Positions 23,782 to 31,625 are shown, counted from the first letter of the stretch. The stretch: DNA of 64,000 nucleotides from Zoogloea sp. (GCA_016703645.1 JADJBR010000010.1:62001-126000); one strand, 5' to 3'. Numbers and translations are program-made. The notes: generated from the sequence alone by a model not told the origin.

Positions 23782-24339
23782 ATGACGCGGACTATGCGAA
23801 AGAGATTTATGTTCAGCCTGCTGGCTGTTGCCGCCATGTCGAGCCATGCTCAAGCGCCAACAGGTCAGGTCAGTTTCGAGCGCCAGCGTTCTGCGCCCGA
23901 ACAGGCACGCGATGTAACTGTCGTTGTGCCGATGGCGCCCACAGTCAAGAGTCAGTACACCGCGCTGTACCAGATGTTTAGCTTCCAGTTTTCCTCATGG
24001 GCTCCGAATAGTCTTCACTGGGACGCCCCGTCAAACTTGAACATTCAAAGCGACGGCTCTTGGTACATCTACTCGCGTCGCTTGGCAAACTTCAGGCGCA
24101 CTGGAGGCTTCTTTGACACGGGTGACACATTCACCGCCCTTGCTAACGTAACTTTCTACGACGGCCCCGTCGTCAATGGGCAATGCTCCGGATCAGTAGT
24201 TCATTCGCGTGACTTCGTGCTTCGGTCGCTTGACTACAAGCACGAGTATGCAGACGTAGCCAACAGGGGCACGGATCCGCAGATCGCAGCAAACGAATCT
24301 AAGATTCGCTGCGGCTCAGTTACTCGTTGGTGGCGATAG
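23782..24339 (+). CDS. Secreted hypothetical protein
   Basis: From ATG 23782 (GGAGAAAG ahead) the 185-residue protein has a basic start and signal peptide (RKRFMFSLLAVAAMSSHAQA) and a mature part rich in Phe, Tyr and Trp (ALYQMFSFQFSSWAPNSLHW, SDGSWYIYSRRLANFRRTGG). It contains two cysteines near the end that could form a disulfide. I recognise no family. Its codon use and GC are lower than the surrounding core genome, suggesting transfer. Its last codons abut an IS5-type remnant, so the original C-terminus may be lost. Confidence 0.6.
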   Translation: MTRTMRKRFMFSLLAVAAMSSHAQAPTGQVSFERQRSAPEQARDVTVVVPMAPTVKSQYTALYQMFSFQFSSWAPNSLHWDAPSNLNIQSDGSWYIYSRRLANFRRTGGFFDTGDTFTALANVTFYDGPVVNGQCSGSVVHSRDFVLRSLDYKHEYADVANRGTDPQIAANESKIRCGSVTRWWR

Positions 24340-24342
24340 CGA

Positions 24343-24555
24343 GACCAACGATCAGTTCGAGAAACTCAAGGCGAGCATCCGGGCGAAGGTGGAGCATCCC
24401 TTCCATGTGATCAAGAACCTGTTCTGTCACCGCAAGACCAGCTACCGCGCGGGCTGGCGAAGGACGAGGCGCACCTGTTCTCGCTGTTTGGCTTTGCCAA
24501 TCTTCTCCTTGCTAGTAGGCGCATGCCCGCGATTCATGATCGAGGTGCGTCCTGA
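24343..24555 (+). pseudogene. IS5-family transposase, C-terminal remnant (frameshifted)
   Basis: The frame encodes FEKLKASIRAKVEHPFHVIK then NLFCHRKTSYR, the conserved C-terminal end of an IS5-group DDE transposase. A small insertion after TACCGCG shifts the frame, after which GLAKDEAHLFSLFGFANLLL and the terminal ASRRMPAIHDRGAS are seen before a TGA at 24553–24555. Only about 70 residues of the transposase remain. The 180 bases after it, up to the next gene, hold no gene and probably include the IS end. Confidence 0.85.
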
Positions 24556-24734
24556 GGGGCTGGGTTGGAGGGGAAACGCCCTCGAAAATTGAGATTTACG
24601 CCTGAAATGGCATTTTTAGGACGTGTTTTTGTGGTAACGGGGATTGGAAGGCGCTGAAAGAGAATTTGTTCAGCATTTCCTTAGTTTCACAGTGCCACCA
24701 CCGCTGTATTTTTAATTAAAGAGGGCTACACGAT

Positions 24735-25550
24735 ATGAAAGCACCTACAAAAGTAAAGTCGTCACCCGTACCGCGCAGACTCGCGGTAGAGGCTGATATA
24801 CCTTCCGACTGGCTCACACCTAGCGAGAGCCCCAACCCTTTTGTCCCGGCGCCTACAAAACTTCATAGGTATGGCGAAAATAATTCAAAAATCTGCTGCA
24901 CTGAAAATAGAGGATATCCCACCCCGGAAGACCGTAGCCCAGCGGAGCTCGTCGTTGACGCATCTGAGGGCTTTATTCCACTCTGGGCCGTCGGTAGAAC
25001 TCTGCACTATCGTTTTAACGAACAATCAATGCAATACTTCCAAAGTCCTTCCAAAGCAAAATCTGCAATTCTTACGCTTTTCGCTGAAGCTATTTCAGCG
25101 TGGGGCGATTCGGCGCCTGTACGTTTCGCAGAAAATACTGACACCTACGACTTCGAGGTTTTCATGAACCGTCATGATGACGGCAGTGACGACCAAGGAT
25201 ATGTACTCGCGAGCGCATTTTTTCCAGCGAGTGGTCGTGACCGCTTGACTCTTTATCCGAAGATGTTTGAGCAAAGCCGAACTGAACAGGTCGAAACATT
25301 AGTTCATGAGATCGGCCATATTTTTGGGTTACGTCACTTTTTTGCCCTTCAGTCTGAATCAGCATGGCCTGCTGAAATTTTTGGAACGCACAGCAGATTC
25401 AGCATTATGAATTATGGCGCTGACAGTAAGCTAACCGATGCGGACATATCGGATCTGAAGACGCTTTACGAACAGGTCTGGAGTGGCTCATTAAAGAAAA
25501 TCAACGGGACTCCAATCGTTCAAGTCAAGCCGTATCACGATCTTCTCTAA
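24735..25550 (+). CDS. Matrixin-like (metzincin) zinc metalloprotease
   Basis: The 271-residue protein carries the full metzincin zinc motif in LVHEIGHIFGLRHF (His191, Glu192, His195, His201) and a Met-turn in SIMNYGADS. The RTLHYRFNEQSM segment and the following FAEAISAWGDSAPVRF match the start of a matrixin catalytic domain (about residues 85–245). No Sec signal or membrane helix is seen; a ~85-residue N-terminal extension precedes the catalytic domain and could be a propeptide or secretion determinant. GAGGG precedes the ATG. GC content is well below the core genome. Neighbours are secreted proteins and another protease. Confidence 0.85.
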   Translation: MKAPTKVKSSPVPRRLAVEADIPSDWLTPSESPNPFVPAPTKLHRYGENNSKICCTENRGYPTPEDRSPAELVVDASEGFIPLWAVGRTLHYRFNEQSMQYFQSPSKAKSAILTLFAEAISAWGDSAPVRFAENTDTYDFEVFMNRHDDGSDDQGYVLASAFFPASGRDRLTLYPKMFEQSRTEQVETLVHEIGHIFGLRHFFALQSESAWPAEIFGTHSRFSIMNYGADSKLTDADISDLKTLYEQVWSGSLKKINGTPIVQVKPYHDLL

Positions 25551-25681
25551 CAGGCCGATGCAAAACACCGAGAAACTCGCCGACAGTACCTCTCGCCATC
25601 AGATTTCTCATGACGTCATTCCCGGAATTGACTTCCCAATCCCGTTTTGATGCCCATCAAATGGGCCGGGGAATGCGAAAA

Positions 25682-25698
25682 CCGGGGTCAGACCCCGG
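25682..25698. repeat. GGGGTCAGACCCC-type palindrome
   Basis: CCGGGGT-CAG-ACCCCGG is a perfect short palindrome in the gap before the lipoprotein gene. Similar short palindromes are common intergenic repeats in proteobacteria. The nearby hairpin GCCCAT-CAA-ATGGGC (about 25650) adds to the structure. It could also work as a terminator for the upstream protease gene, though no T tract follows. Confidence 0.5.
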
Positions 25699-25719
25699 GG
25701 TACTGCTTACTGCAAGGGG

Positions 25720-26559
25720 ATGAAAATGAAGCAAATAGCACTGGGAAGCATTGCACTCGTTATTACCTCGGCGACCGTGGTTTCTGGTTGCGCGGGGGTC
25801 AGTTTCTACTCTGACCCCGAGCTGACAAAATCGACGGGCATTCCTATTTATGCACCCAAACCGTACTTGCTTGTGTCCCGTACCGGCGCCAAGGACAAGC
25901 CAGTGGATGTGTCCATCTTATACCTCAATGACAAGAATCATGTGGTGTATGCGAAGCCCCACTCCGGCTTCGGCTCAGCGAAGCTGTCATTCGTGCTGTC
26001 GAATGGCCAAATGACCTCGTTTGGCCAAGAGACGGATCCGAAGATCCCTGAATTGATCACCTCACTGAGTGGAATGATCACTGCTCAGGCCGGCGCGGGA
26101 AAGACGGGGGCAGAAGCCAAGAAGATCCTGTCCGAGATAGAGCAGGCTGCCGATTTCGTGAAAACTGGAGCGAGAGTTAAGGCGGTGGCGGTCGATATCG
26201 CTGCCAGCCTCAAGAACAAGAAGTTGGATGCTCTGACGGGAGACGAGCGCAATGATGTGAGGGATGCAAAGGACGTTCTACTGGCCGCAGCTTCAACTTT
26301 GTCTGATCCAACGAAGGCTCCGGCAGGTGAAGCCGCATTGAAGGCCGTTAAGGAACAAACCGAGGTGCTGAGCAAGATCAGCGATATTCCGGGTGGTCCT
26401 AATCGCGCCGAAGCAGCCGGACTTCTCAAAGGTTGGGCCGCAAAATTGGGCGCTCTGTTTGACGAGGCTCAGCCGGAGAGGCCGAAAGAGGCAGCATTCG
26501 AGCTCTACGAGATAATCCAGACCGGGGCCACGACCACAATGAAGCGTGTCGGTCCGTGA
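25720..26559 (+). CDS. Lipoprotein coupled to a trypsin-like protease gene
   Basis: The 279-residue protein has a lipoprotein signal (IALVITSATVVSGCAG; lipobox VSGC, Cys24). The first mature part has beta-rich character (IPIYAPKPYLLVSRTG, DVSILYLNDKNHVVYAKPHS). The rest is Ala/Lys/Glu-rich and probably helical. I do not recognise a domain. The position after Cys is not Asp, so outer-membrane sorting is the default. Its stop overlaps the GTG start of the following protease by GTGA, so the two proteins are probably made together and may act as partners. Confidence 0.7.
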   Translation: MKMKQIALGSIALVITSATVVSGCAGVSFYSDPELTKSTGIPIYAPKPYLLVSRTGAKDKPVDVSILYLNDKNHVVYAKPHSGFGSAKLSFVLSNGQMTSFGQETDPKIPELITSLSGMITAQAGAGKTGAEAKKILSEIEQAADFVKTGARVKAVAVDIAASLKNKKLDALTGDERNDVRDAKDVLLAAASTLSDPTKAPAGEAALKAVKEQTEVLSKISDIPGGPNRAEAAGLLKGWAAKLGALFDEAQPERPKEAAFELYEIIQTGATTTMKRVGP

Positions 26560-27491
26560 GGCAGTCGATAACTCGCAGCCCGGCGGAGATCGCTCGGCTG
26601 CGCAAAGCTCGTTTGGAGGCTCTGGAGCGCGTCGGAGAGCGACCAAATCTTGTGGGCTCCATGATCGGTCTCAAATACCGCGGAGGCCTGCGAAGAAAGA
26701 GCGTTGGGCTGACCTTGTTCGTGACTGAAAAGGTTCCCGAGAAAGAACTATCGCCACGGCATCGAATTCCGAAAAAGATCAAGACGACGGCTGGAACGCT
26801 GAATACGGATATTGTTGTCTGGCGACCTATGGTGGAACAGGGGCTTGAACAGGCCACCTTGATGTATGACGGATCTCGACAGGGGACGCTAACGTGTTTC
26901 GGTTTGCGCAGCGACAACGGATTTGGTGTGTCCTGCGCTCACTGCATCGCCGGTGACGACCGCAACCCCGCAACCCCCACAATTGTTGAGATGTGGGATG
27001 CCCAGAACCGGCAGTGGTTGAAGGCGGGTAAGAGCTTGTATGCCGTCTACTCTCCCGGCCCCGGAGAACCTGGAAACTTCGGGTACGTTGACTGCGGGTT
27101 TTTTAGCCTCCGGGACGACGGCCTAATCACCAGAGCACGAAACGCCAAACGACTTCGGACCGTCAAGAACCTTTACGAACTTTTAGATCAGCAGTTGACG
27201 GGACGAAGTTCTCTGGACCCCAAAGGCGTGAATGATCCGAGCCGAATCGCCCGCGTCATTGGTGTTGAAATGGAAGCACTTGACGGCAATTGTGATGTGG
27301 TCTTGGAAGTCGAGTTTCCTGGCACTTTCAAAGGCGATAGTGGAATGCTTTGGTTGACTTCGGCGGGGAAGGCTGCCGCAATTCACGCTCGCGGCGAGAA
27401 AACTCAGGAAGGTCGAGGTAGTTCATTGGTGACGGCAATGTCGGCTGCACGAGCCGCAGACTATCTACAGGTCGATCTAGCTTATGGCTGA
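26556..27491 (+). CDS. Trypsin-like serine protease, divergent
   Basis: The 311-residue protein has a chymotrypsin-fold triad in order: His129 in GFGVSCAHCIAG, Asp179 in NFGYVDCGFFSL and Ser262 in TFKGDSGMLWL. It lacks a signal peptide and carries a ~100-residue N-terminal region with SMIGLKYRGGLRRKSVGLTL and FVTEKVP. The length and sparse similarity suggest an intracellular Trypsin_2/NAL1-like protease rather than a digestive one. Translation starts at GTG 26556, coupled to the lipoprotein gene. The stop is 40 bases before an attC-like palindrome. Target unknown. Confidence 0.78.
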   Translation: MRQSITRSPAEIARLRKARLEALERVGERPNLVGSMIGLKYRGGLRRKSVGLTLFVTEKVPEKELSPRHRIPKKIKTTAGTLNTDIVVWRPMVEQGLEQATLMYDGSRQGTLTCFGLRSDNGFGVSCAHCIAGDDRNPATPTIVEMWDAQNRQWLKAGKSLYAVYSPGPGEPGNFGYVDCGFFSLRDDGLITRARNAKRLRTVKNLYELLDQQLTGRSSLDPKGVNDPSRIARVIGVEMEALDGNCDVVLEVEFPGTFKGDSGMLWLTSAGKAAAIHARGEKTQEGRGSSLVTAMSAARAADYLQVDLAYG

Positions 27492-27531
27492 AACAAGATC
27501 CACATATTTCTCTGGTGGTGAGTAAACCCAT

Positions 27532-27594
27532 GCCCAACGATTAAGGTTAGATCGTGATCGCGAAGCGAGCCACGATCTGAACCGGTTGTTGGAC
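27532..27594 (+). other. attC-like integron recombination site
   Basis: GCCCAAC (27532–27538) fits the attC inverse core (RYYYAAC) and GTTGGAC (27588–27594) the core (GTTRRRY). The inner arms GGTTAGATCGTG and CACGATCTGAACC pair with one unpaired base, and a small TCGC-GAA-GCGA hairpin caps the loop. The 63-base length and the position 40 bases after a stop codon fit a gene-cassette end. No integrase gene or second attC was found in the window, so this may be an orphan cassette or a chance palindrome. Confidence 0.55.
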
Positions 27595-27597
27595 AAG

Positions 27598-28712
27598 CCC
27601 GGTTCGGCAGTTCGGATTCCCCTGGAAATAGCTTTTCGTCCTTCACCGCGAAGGCAGGCTTTCGACGACGGAAAGACTGCCCTCGCCACTGACTCGCACC
27701 GCCATTACAGCGCTGCATCGCCGGATTGAGCCGTTTGGGAGGGCTCAATCCTTGATTCCCGCCGATTTCAGGCCAAGCGCCGCCGTGGCGCCGACAACAG
27801 GCGCATCCATCGGTCGACGGAGGGTTCGTTTACAAGGTCACGCTCCCGGTCGGCGTCGCGCTGCGCCATCGCTCAGGCGCCGGGATCCGTCTTTGCACGA
27901 TGCGCATGGGCGCCCCGCAGCATGCACACCGAAACGGCGGCCGGGGCTTCATCCAGGTCGGGCCGGGCTCGGGGGCCACTTTCAGCACGATCTGCAGCAG
28001 CGCAATCAGGCGCTTGCTGTTCGGATGCAGGAAGCCAAAGTTGCGGGATCGCCGGAAACCCTTGGGCAGCACGTGTTGCAGGAGCAGCGACAGGAAACGC
28101 GCCCCGCTCAGCGTGCGCACCGCACTCTTGCCGGTCTGGCTGTCGCGATAGCGAAAGCGGACCTGGCCTGCCTCGCAGGAGAGGATGTCCTTCTCCTGGA
28201 TGACGCCCCGATACAGGTAGCGGCCCAGATAGACCAGGGCCTTGCTGCCATCGCCAACGCCTTTGCAATCCACCACCCAGTGTGCCGGCACACCGGGCGG
28301 CAGCTTCAAGCCCTCGCGGGCGAGCGCGGCCAGCACCTTTGGCGCGAAACACCTTGGCCAGGGCACGGTGGTTGAACAGGTAAGCGCTGCGCTTGCCACT
28401 GCGGCGTCGCCACAGACGCTTCTCCGGGTCCAGGGCGGCGCCTGGCATGGCCAGGTGAACATGCGGGTGGTAGTCGAGGCGACGCGAATGGGTATGCAGC
28501 ACGGCCACCGCACCGGCCTGCCCCTGCAGTTGCCGGTCGTTCCTGCAAAAGAGGCTCGCCGTTGCCCACGCGCACTCGAAGAGTACGGCGTAGAGGGTGC
28601 GCTGATGCTGCCAGGCCAGCTCGCGTAGCTGCGCCGGCAAGGTGAAGGTCAGCAGGAAATGGCTCCCCGGCACTTGCCGCCGCGCCTGCCGTTCAAGCCA
28701 TTGCTGGCTCTC
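27598..28712 (-). mobile_element. IS91-family remnant
   Basis: A decayed IS91-type transposase gene (27830–28712, minus) fills most of this stretch. The low-coordinate side would be the ori end. The tetranucleotide CAAG (27594–27597) directly after the attC-like core agrees with the known IS91 preference for CTTG/GTTC beside ori. A hairpin with arms GGATTGAGCC and GGCTCAATCC (about 27723–27752) lies in the 230 bases after the transposase and could belong to ori. The transposase N-terminus is missing at the other end. Confidence 0.65.
27830..28712 (-). pseudogene. IS91-family transposase (N-truncated, frameshifted)
   Basis: The minus-strand frame begins inside ESQQWLERQARRQVPGSHFL and continues LLTFTLPAQLRELAWQHQRT, then the relaxase-like DYHPHVHLAMPG. 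The usual N-terminal zinc ribbon is absent. Near 28340 the frame shifts to ALAREGLKLPPGVPAHWVVD, followed by SKALVYLGRYLYRGVI with the catalytic Tyr pair. It ends after a cysteine pair (FRCACCGAPM). The gene cannot give a functional protein. Confidence 0.85.
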
Positions 28713-28787
28713 AAAGGGAAAATAGGGGACAGACCACTATTTCAGCACGCAAAGGGAAAATAGGGGACAGACCACTATTTCAGCACG
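28713..28787. repeat. Tandem 38-base direct repeat with GGGGACAGACCAC core
   Basis: A 37-base unit (28713–28749) that starts AAAGGGAAAATAGGGG and ends CTATTTCAGCACG is repeated exactly at 28751–28787. The core GGGGACAGACCAC recurs at about 29777–29789. Sequences like this are often seen as dispersed repeats near REP-associated transposases. Here the repeat forms the joint between the IS91 and integrase remnants. Confidence 0.85.
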
Positions 28788-29028
28788 GATTCATGATCTG
28801 CGCCGGACCCTGGGGAGTTGGCAGGCGAAAGCTGGCGCCTCGCTGGCGATCATCGGCAAAAGCCTGAACCACAAAACTCACAAGGCCACCGCCAACTATG
28901 CGCGCCTTGATCTTGATCCGGTTCGCCAGTCGGTGAACACCGCCACTGCTGCGATGCTTGAGGCGGCCGGCCTGAAGGAAGGTACCCAAGTGCTGCCACT
29001 ACCCAAGAAAAACCGCGGTGGCGCATGA
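28786..29028 (+). pseudogene. Tyrosine-recombinase (phage integrase) C-terminal fragment
   Basis: The 80-codon frame reads RIHDLRRTLGSWQAKAGASL and AIIGKSLNHKTHKATANYAR, carrying His and Arg of the HxxR box, the following His and the nucleophile Tyr. It ends with a Lys-rich tail and TGA at 29026. The N-terminal two thirds of the integrase are absent; the repeat joint starts exactly at the break. It shows an integrated element once ended here. Confidence 0.85.
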
Positions 29029-29040
29029 AGTCGGCTTTCC

Positions 29041-29068
29041 TTGCCGTCTATACAAAAATTTATATAAT
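29041..29068 (+). promoter_or_regulatory. Probable sigma-70 promoter of higBA
   Basis: TTGCCG (29041–29046) and a perfect TATAAT (29063–29068) are 16 bases apart. The higB ATG at 29075 lies where transcription should start, so the mRNA may be leaderless. The AT-rich segment around the -10 is partly palindromic and could bind the antitoxin. Confidence 0.6.
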
Positions 29069-29074
29069 GACTCC

Positions 29075-29401
29075 ATGAAGCCGATTTCCTTCCGTGGCAA
29101 CTCGCTGGATGACCTGCGCCAGTTTCCGCTCGATGCTCGCCGTGAAGCCGGGTACCAGATTGACCGGGTGCAGAACGGGCTTGAACCGTCCGACTGGAAA
29201 CCGATGAACAGCGTCGGGCAGGGCGTGAAGGAAATCCGGATTCGGGATGCTGACGGGGCTTTCCGTGTCATCTATCTGGCGAAGCTGGCGGATGCCGTGC
29301 ATGTCCTGCATTGCTTCCAGAAGAAGAGCGAGAAAACCACGGAAGCCAACATTGAACTGGCCCGGAAGCGATTCAGGGCACTGATGGGGGAACAGCGATG
29401 A
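29075..29401 (+). CDS. higB: HigB/RelE-like toxin
   Basis: The 108-residue toxin matches the HigB/Gp49-like branch of RelE mRNA interferases: MKPISFRGNSLDDLRQFPLD, ARREAGYQIDRVQNG, KEIRIRDADGAFRVIYLAK and VHVLHCFQKKSEKT. It would cut mRNA on the ribosome when free of antitoxin. The toxin gene comes first, as is usual for hig modules, and overlaps the antitoxin gene by ATGA. It sits directly after an integrase fragment, which supports horizontal arrival. Confidence 0.9.
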   Translation: MKPISFRGNSLDDLRQFPLDARREAGYQIDRVQNGLEPSDWKPMNSVGQGVKEIRIRDADGAFRVIYLAKLADAVHVLHCFQKKSEKTTEANIELARKRFRALMGEQR

Positions 29402-29688
29402 CCGAACAGACTTTCAACAACGTGTGGGATGCGATTGAGGACACTCCGCAGCAAGCCGTGAGCATGCGCGCCAAGTCCGAACTGATGCAGGCCCTTGAGC
29501 AGACCATCCGCCAACGTGGCATGACGCAGCAGGATGCGGCCGCTCTGTTTGGCGTGACTCAACCGCGTGTTTCCGACCTGATGCGCGGAAAGATTGGCCT
29601 GTTCTCCCTGGATGCGCTGATGGACATGGCTGCCACCGCAGGCCTGCATCCGCACATCGTCATTGAGCGCGAACCCATCGCCGCCTGA
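29398..29688 (+). CDS. higA: HigA-type antitoxin (XRE helix-turn-helix)
   Basis: The 96-residue protein has an XRE helix-turn-helix (MTQQDAAALFGVTQPRVSDL then MRGKIGLFSLDALMDMAATA) and a C-terminal HIVIERE strand. It would neutralise the upstream toxin and repress the shared promoter. ATGA overlap ensures coupled synthesis. Confidence 0.9.
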   Translation: MTEQTFNNVWDAIEDTPQQAVSMRAKSELMQALEQTIRQRGMTQQDAAALFGVTQPRVSDLMRGKIGLFSLDALMDMAATAGLHPHIVIEREPIAA

Positions 29689-30021
29689 GACGGTGTACCA
29701 AAATGATTGGCCGGCCAGTCTGGTTGAAGCGGAAATCAGCCTTTGAGCGGAGTCCGAGGTCGAGTGAATTCGAATCAGGGGACAGACCACAGTATTTCCA
29801 CGCCTATTGAAAAGCGCAGCACATTTCACTCGCCGCAAGCACTTCAGCAACCGCTGAAACTATGCCACTGACTGAAACCGTTCCCGCAAGCAAGCTCGGC
29901 AGGCCGCCCTTGTTTTTGACACGCTCGGATTTCATCTGCGGAAATCCGAGGGCACGACATTGAAAGCCCCCGTCCCCACGATCTCCACGCAGACCTACAC
30001 AAAAGGCCACTCAAGTATCGA
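29689..30021. other. Gap between two toxin–antitoxin modules
   Basis: No gene is seen. It holds another GGGGACAGACCAC motif (about 29777) and a perfect 10-base-pair hairpin, CTCGGATTTC (29924–29933) with GAAATCCGAG (29941–29950). Confidence 0.6.
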
Positions 30022-30050
30022 TTGATATAACGTACGCAAATTCGTACCAT
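30022..30050 (+). promoter_or_regulatory. Promoter and operator of the YefM/YoeB-like module
   Basis: TTGATA (30022–30027) and TACCAT (30045–30050) are 17 bases apart. GTACG (30032–30036) and CGTAC (30043–30047) form an inverted repeat across the spacer and -10. YefM-family antitoxins bind short GTAC-containing palindromes, so autorepression here is likely. Confidence 0.6.
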
Positions 30051-30074
30051 AGCAACTCTCACCGGAGAGCAACC

Positions 30075-30317
30075 ATGACCACCCTCACCGCAAGCGAAGC
30101 ACGGGCCAACTTGTATCGCCTCATCGACCAGGCTGCGGAGTCCCATCAGCCTATCCACATCGCGGGCAAGCGCACGAGCGCGGTCCTGGTGTCAGCCGAG
30201 GATTGGCAGTCCATTCAGGAAACGCTGTATCTCTTGTCGGTTCCCGGCATGCGCGAGTCCATCAAGGAAGGCATGGCTGAACCCCTTGGCGAGAGCGTCA
30301 AGGAACTCGACTGGTGA
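30075..30317 (+). CDS. YefM/Phd-family antitoxin
   Basis: The 80-residue protein starts MTTLTASEARANLYRLIDQA and has IHIAGKRTSAVLVSAEDWQS followed by IQETLYLLS, the classic YefM fold, with an acidic C-terminal tail that would wrap the toxin. CCGGAGAG precedes the ATG. It overlaps the toxin gene by GTGA. Confidence 0.93.
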   Translation: MTTLTASEARANLYRLIDQAAESHQPIHIAGKRTSAVLVSAEDWQSIQETLYLLSVPGMRESIKEGMAEPLGESVKELDW

Positions 30318-30577
30318 GCTGGCAGCTTGTCTTCTCCAAGCACGCGGGGAAAGATGCGAAGAGGTTGGCGGCAGCGGGATTGAAATCAAAGGCCCAGGAG
30401 TTGCTGGCCGTTCTGTCGAACGATCCATTTCAGAACCCGCCGCCCTACGAGAAACTCGTTGGCGATCTCGCAGGCGCATACTCACGGCGAATCAATATCC
30501 AGCACCGTTTGGTCTACGAAGTCTTTGTCGAAGAACGCGTTGTTCGCGTACTCAGGATGTGGTCGCACTACGAGTAA
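30314..30577 (+). CDS. YoeB/Txe-family mRNA interferase toxin
   Basis: The 87-residue toxin starts at GTG 30314 and contains FSKHAGKDAKRLAAAGLKSK, then PYEKLVGDLAGAYSRRINIQ and HRLVYEV, with VLRMWSHYE at the end. The Glu, Arg, His and terminal Tyr of YoeB catalysis are present (the final HYE deviates slightly from the usual HY ending). It cleaves mRNA in the ribosome A site. Confidence 0.93.
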   Translation: MSWQLVFSKHAGKDAKRLAAAGLKSKAQELLAVLSNDPFQNPPPYEKLVGDLAGAYSRRINIQHRLVYEVFVEERVVRVLRMWSHYE

Positions 30578-30687
30578 AGGCGGCCTGCCGATTGAACCTG
30601 CTTTCCTCGGTTTGAAGTCATCTGACAGCCAGTTCAGCGACTCCTGCGGGGACAGTGCCTTCGGAAGCCCCCCGTCCCAACCCGATC

Positions 30688-31569
30688 TCATCCCTCATCC
30701 CTCATCGCCAGCGCCCTCTCATACAGCGCATTCTTCGACTCCCCCGTAATCGCCGCTGCCAGCTTGGCGGCCTGCTTCACCGGTAGCTCGGCCAGCAGCA
30801 GGCCCAGCACCCGCTCCGCCTCGGGCGACAGGCCTTCAGCCACCGGCGCGGCCGACACCAGCAGCACGAACTCCCCCCGCGCCCGGTTGGGGTCGGCGGC
30901 AAGCCAGGCGGGGCCTTCGGTGATGGGCATGCGCACGATCTGTTCGAACATCTTGGTGAGCTCGCGGGCCACCACCAGCTCGCGGACCGGCTCGAAGACG
31001 GCGGCGAGATCGTCGAGGGTTTCGGCGATGCGGTGGGGTGCCTCGTAGAACACCAGGGTGCCGGGCACGCTGCGCAGGCTTTCCAGGCTGGCGCGGCGGG
31101 CGGCGCTCTTGGTGGGCAGGAAGCCGTGGAAGTGGAAATGCCCATCGGCCAGCCCGGAGGCCGACAGGGCGGTGATCACCGCGCTGGCACCGGGTACCGG
31201 GACCACCGGAAAGCCCGCGTCCTGGACCCGGGCCACCGCGCGGGCACCGGGGTCGGACACGGCCGGGGTGCCGGCATCGGTGATCAGGGCCACCTGCTTG
31301 CCCTCCTCCAGCATGCGGATCACCAGCCCGGCGGCGGCCTGTTCATTGTGTTCGTGCAGGGCCACCAGGCGGGTCTTGATGCCGAAGGCATCGAGGAGGC
31401 GCTGGCTGTGGCGGGTGTCCTCGCAGGCCACCGCATCCACCGCCCGCAGCACGGCCAGGGCGCGCAAGCTCATGTCCTGCAGGTTTCCCAGGGGCGTGGC
31501 CACCACATACAATGACGATGTCTTAGAGAGTGGAGAAACCGAAGATGCGTCGGACGGTGCAGAAAGCAT
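30688..31569 (-). CDS. rsmI: 16S rRNA (cytidine-1402-2'-O)-methyltransferase
   Basis: The 293-residue enzyme methylates the ribose of C1402 in 16S rRNA using SAM. It has the tetrapyrrole-methylase fold with LYVVATPLGNLQDMSLRAL, then CEDTRHSQRLL, ITDAGTPAVSDPGARAVARV, PVPGASAVITALSASGL and FYEAPHRIAETLDDL. The ATG at 31569 adds a Ser-rich leader; a TTG nearer the conserved start (about 31513) is also possible. It is divergent from yraN, matching the usual rsmI–(lpoA)–yraN–diaA–dolP neighbourhood. Confidence 0.93.
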   Translation of the reverse strand: MLSAPSDASSVSPLSKTSSLYVVATPLGNLQDMSLRALAVLRAVDAVACEDTRHSQRLLDAFGIKTRLVALHEHNEQAAAGLVIRMLEEGKQVALITDAGTPAVSDPGARAVARVQDAGFPVVPVPGASAVITALSASGLADGHFHFHGFLPTKSAARRASLESLRSVPGTLVFYEAPHRIAETLDDLAAVFEPVRELVVARELTKMFEQIVRMPITEGPAWLAADPNRARGEFVLLVSAAPVAEGLSPEAERVLGLLLAELPVKQAAKLAAAITGESKNALYERALAMRDEG

Positions 31570-31625
31570 GGCAGGCGTGGTGCGGAAAGGCGGGGGAGCC
31601 CGATTGTGGGGGCGGGGGCACGCCG

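Noticed and set aside
24325-24350. CGTTGGT/ACCAACG inverted repeat considered as a second attC site
   Set aside because: The orientation of the core triplets (GTT before AAC) is opposite to attC and the arms are only 7 bases, so it is more likely a chance hairpin at the IS5 joint.
28713-28787. Short direct repeats as a possible CRISPR array
   Set aside because: There are only two adjacent units with a one-base spacer and no cas genes; they are a tandem duplication.
30578-30687. Possible small gene between yoeB-like and rsmI
   Set aside because: The 110-base gap between convergent genes has no start with a ribosome site; it likely holds terminators.
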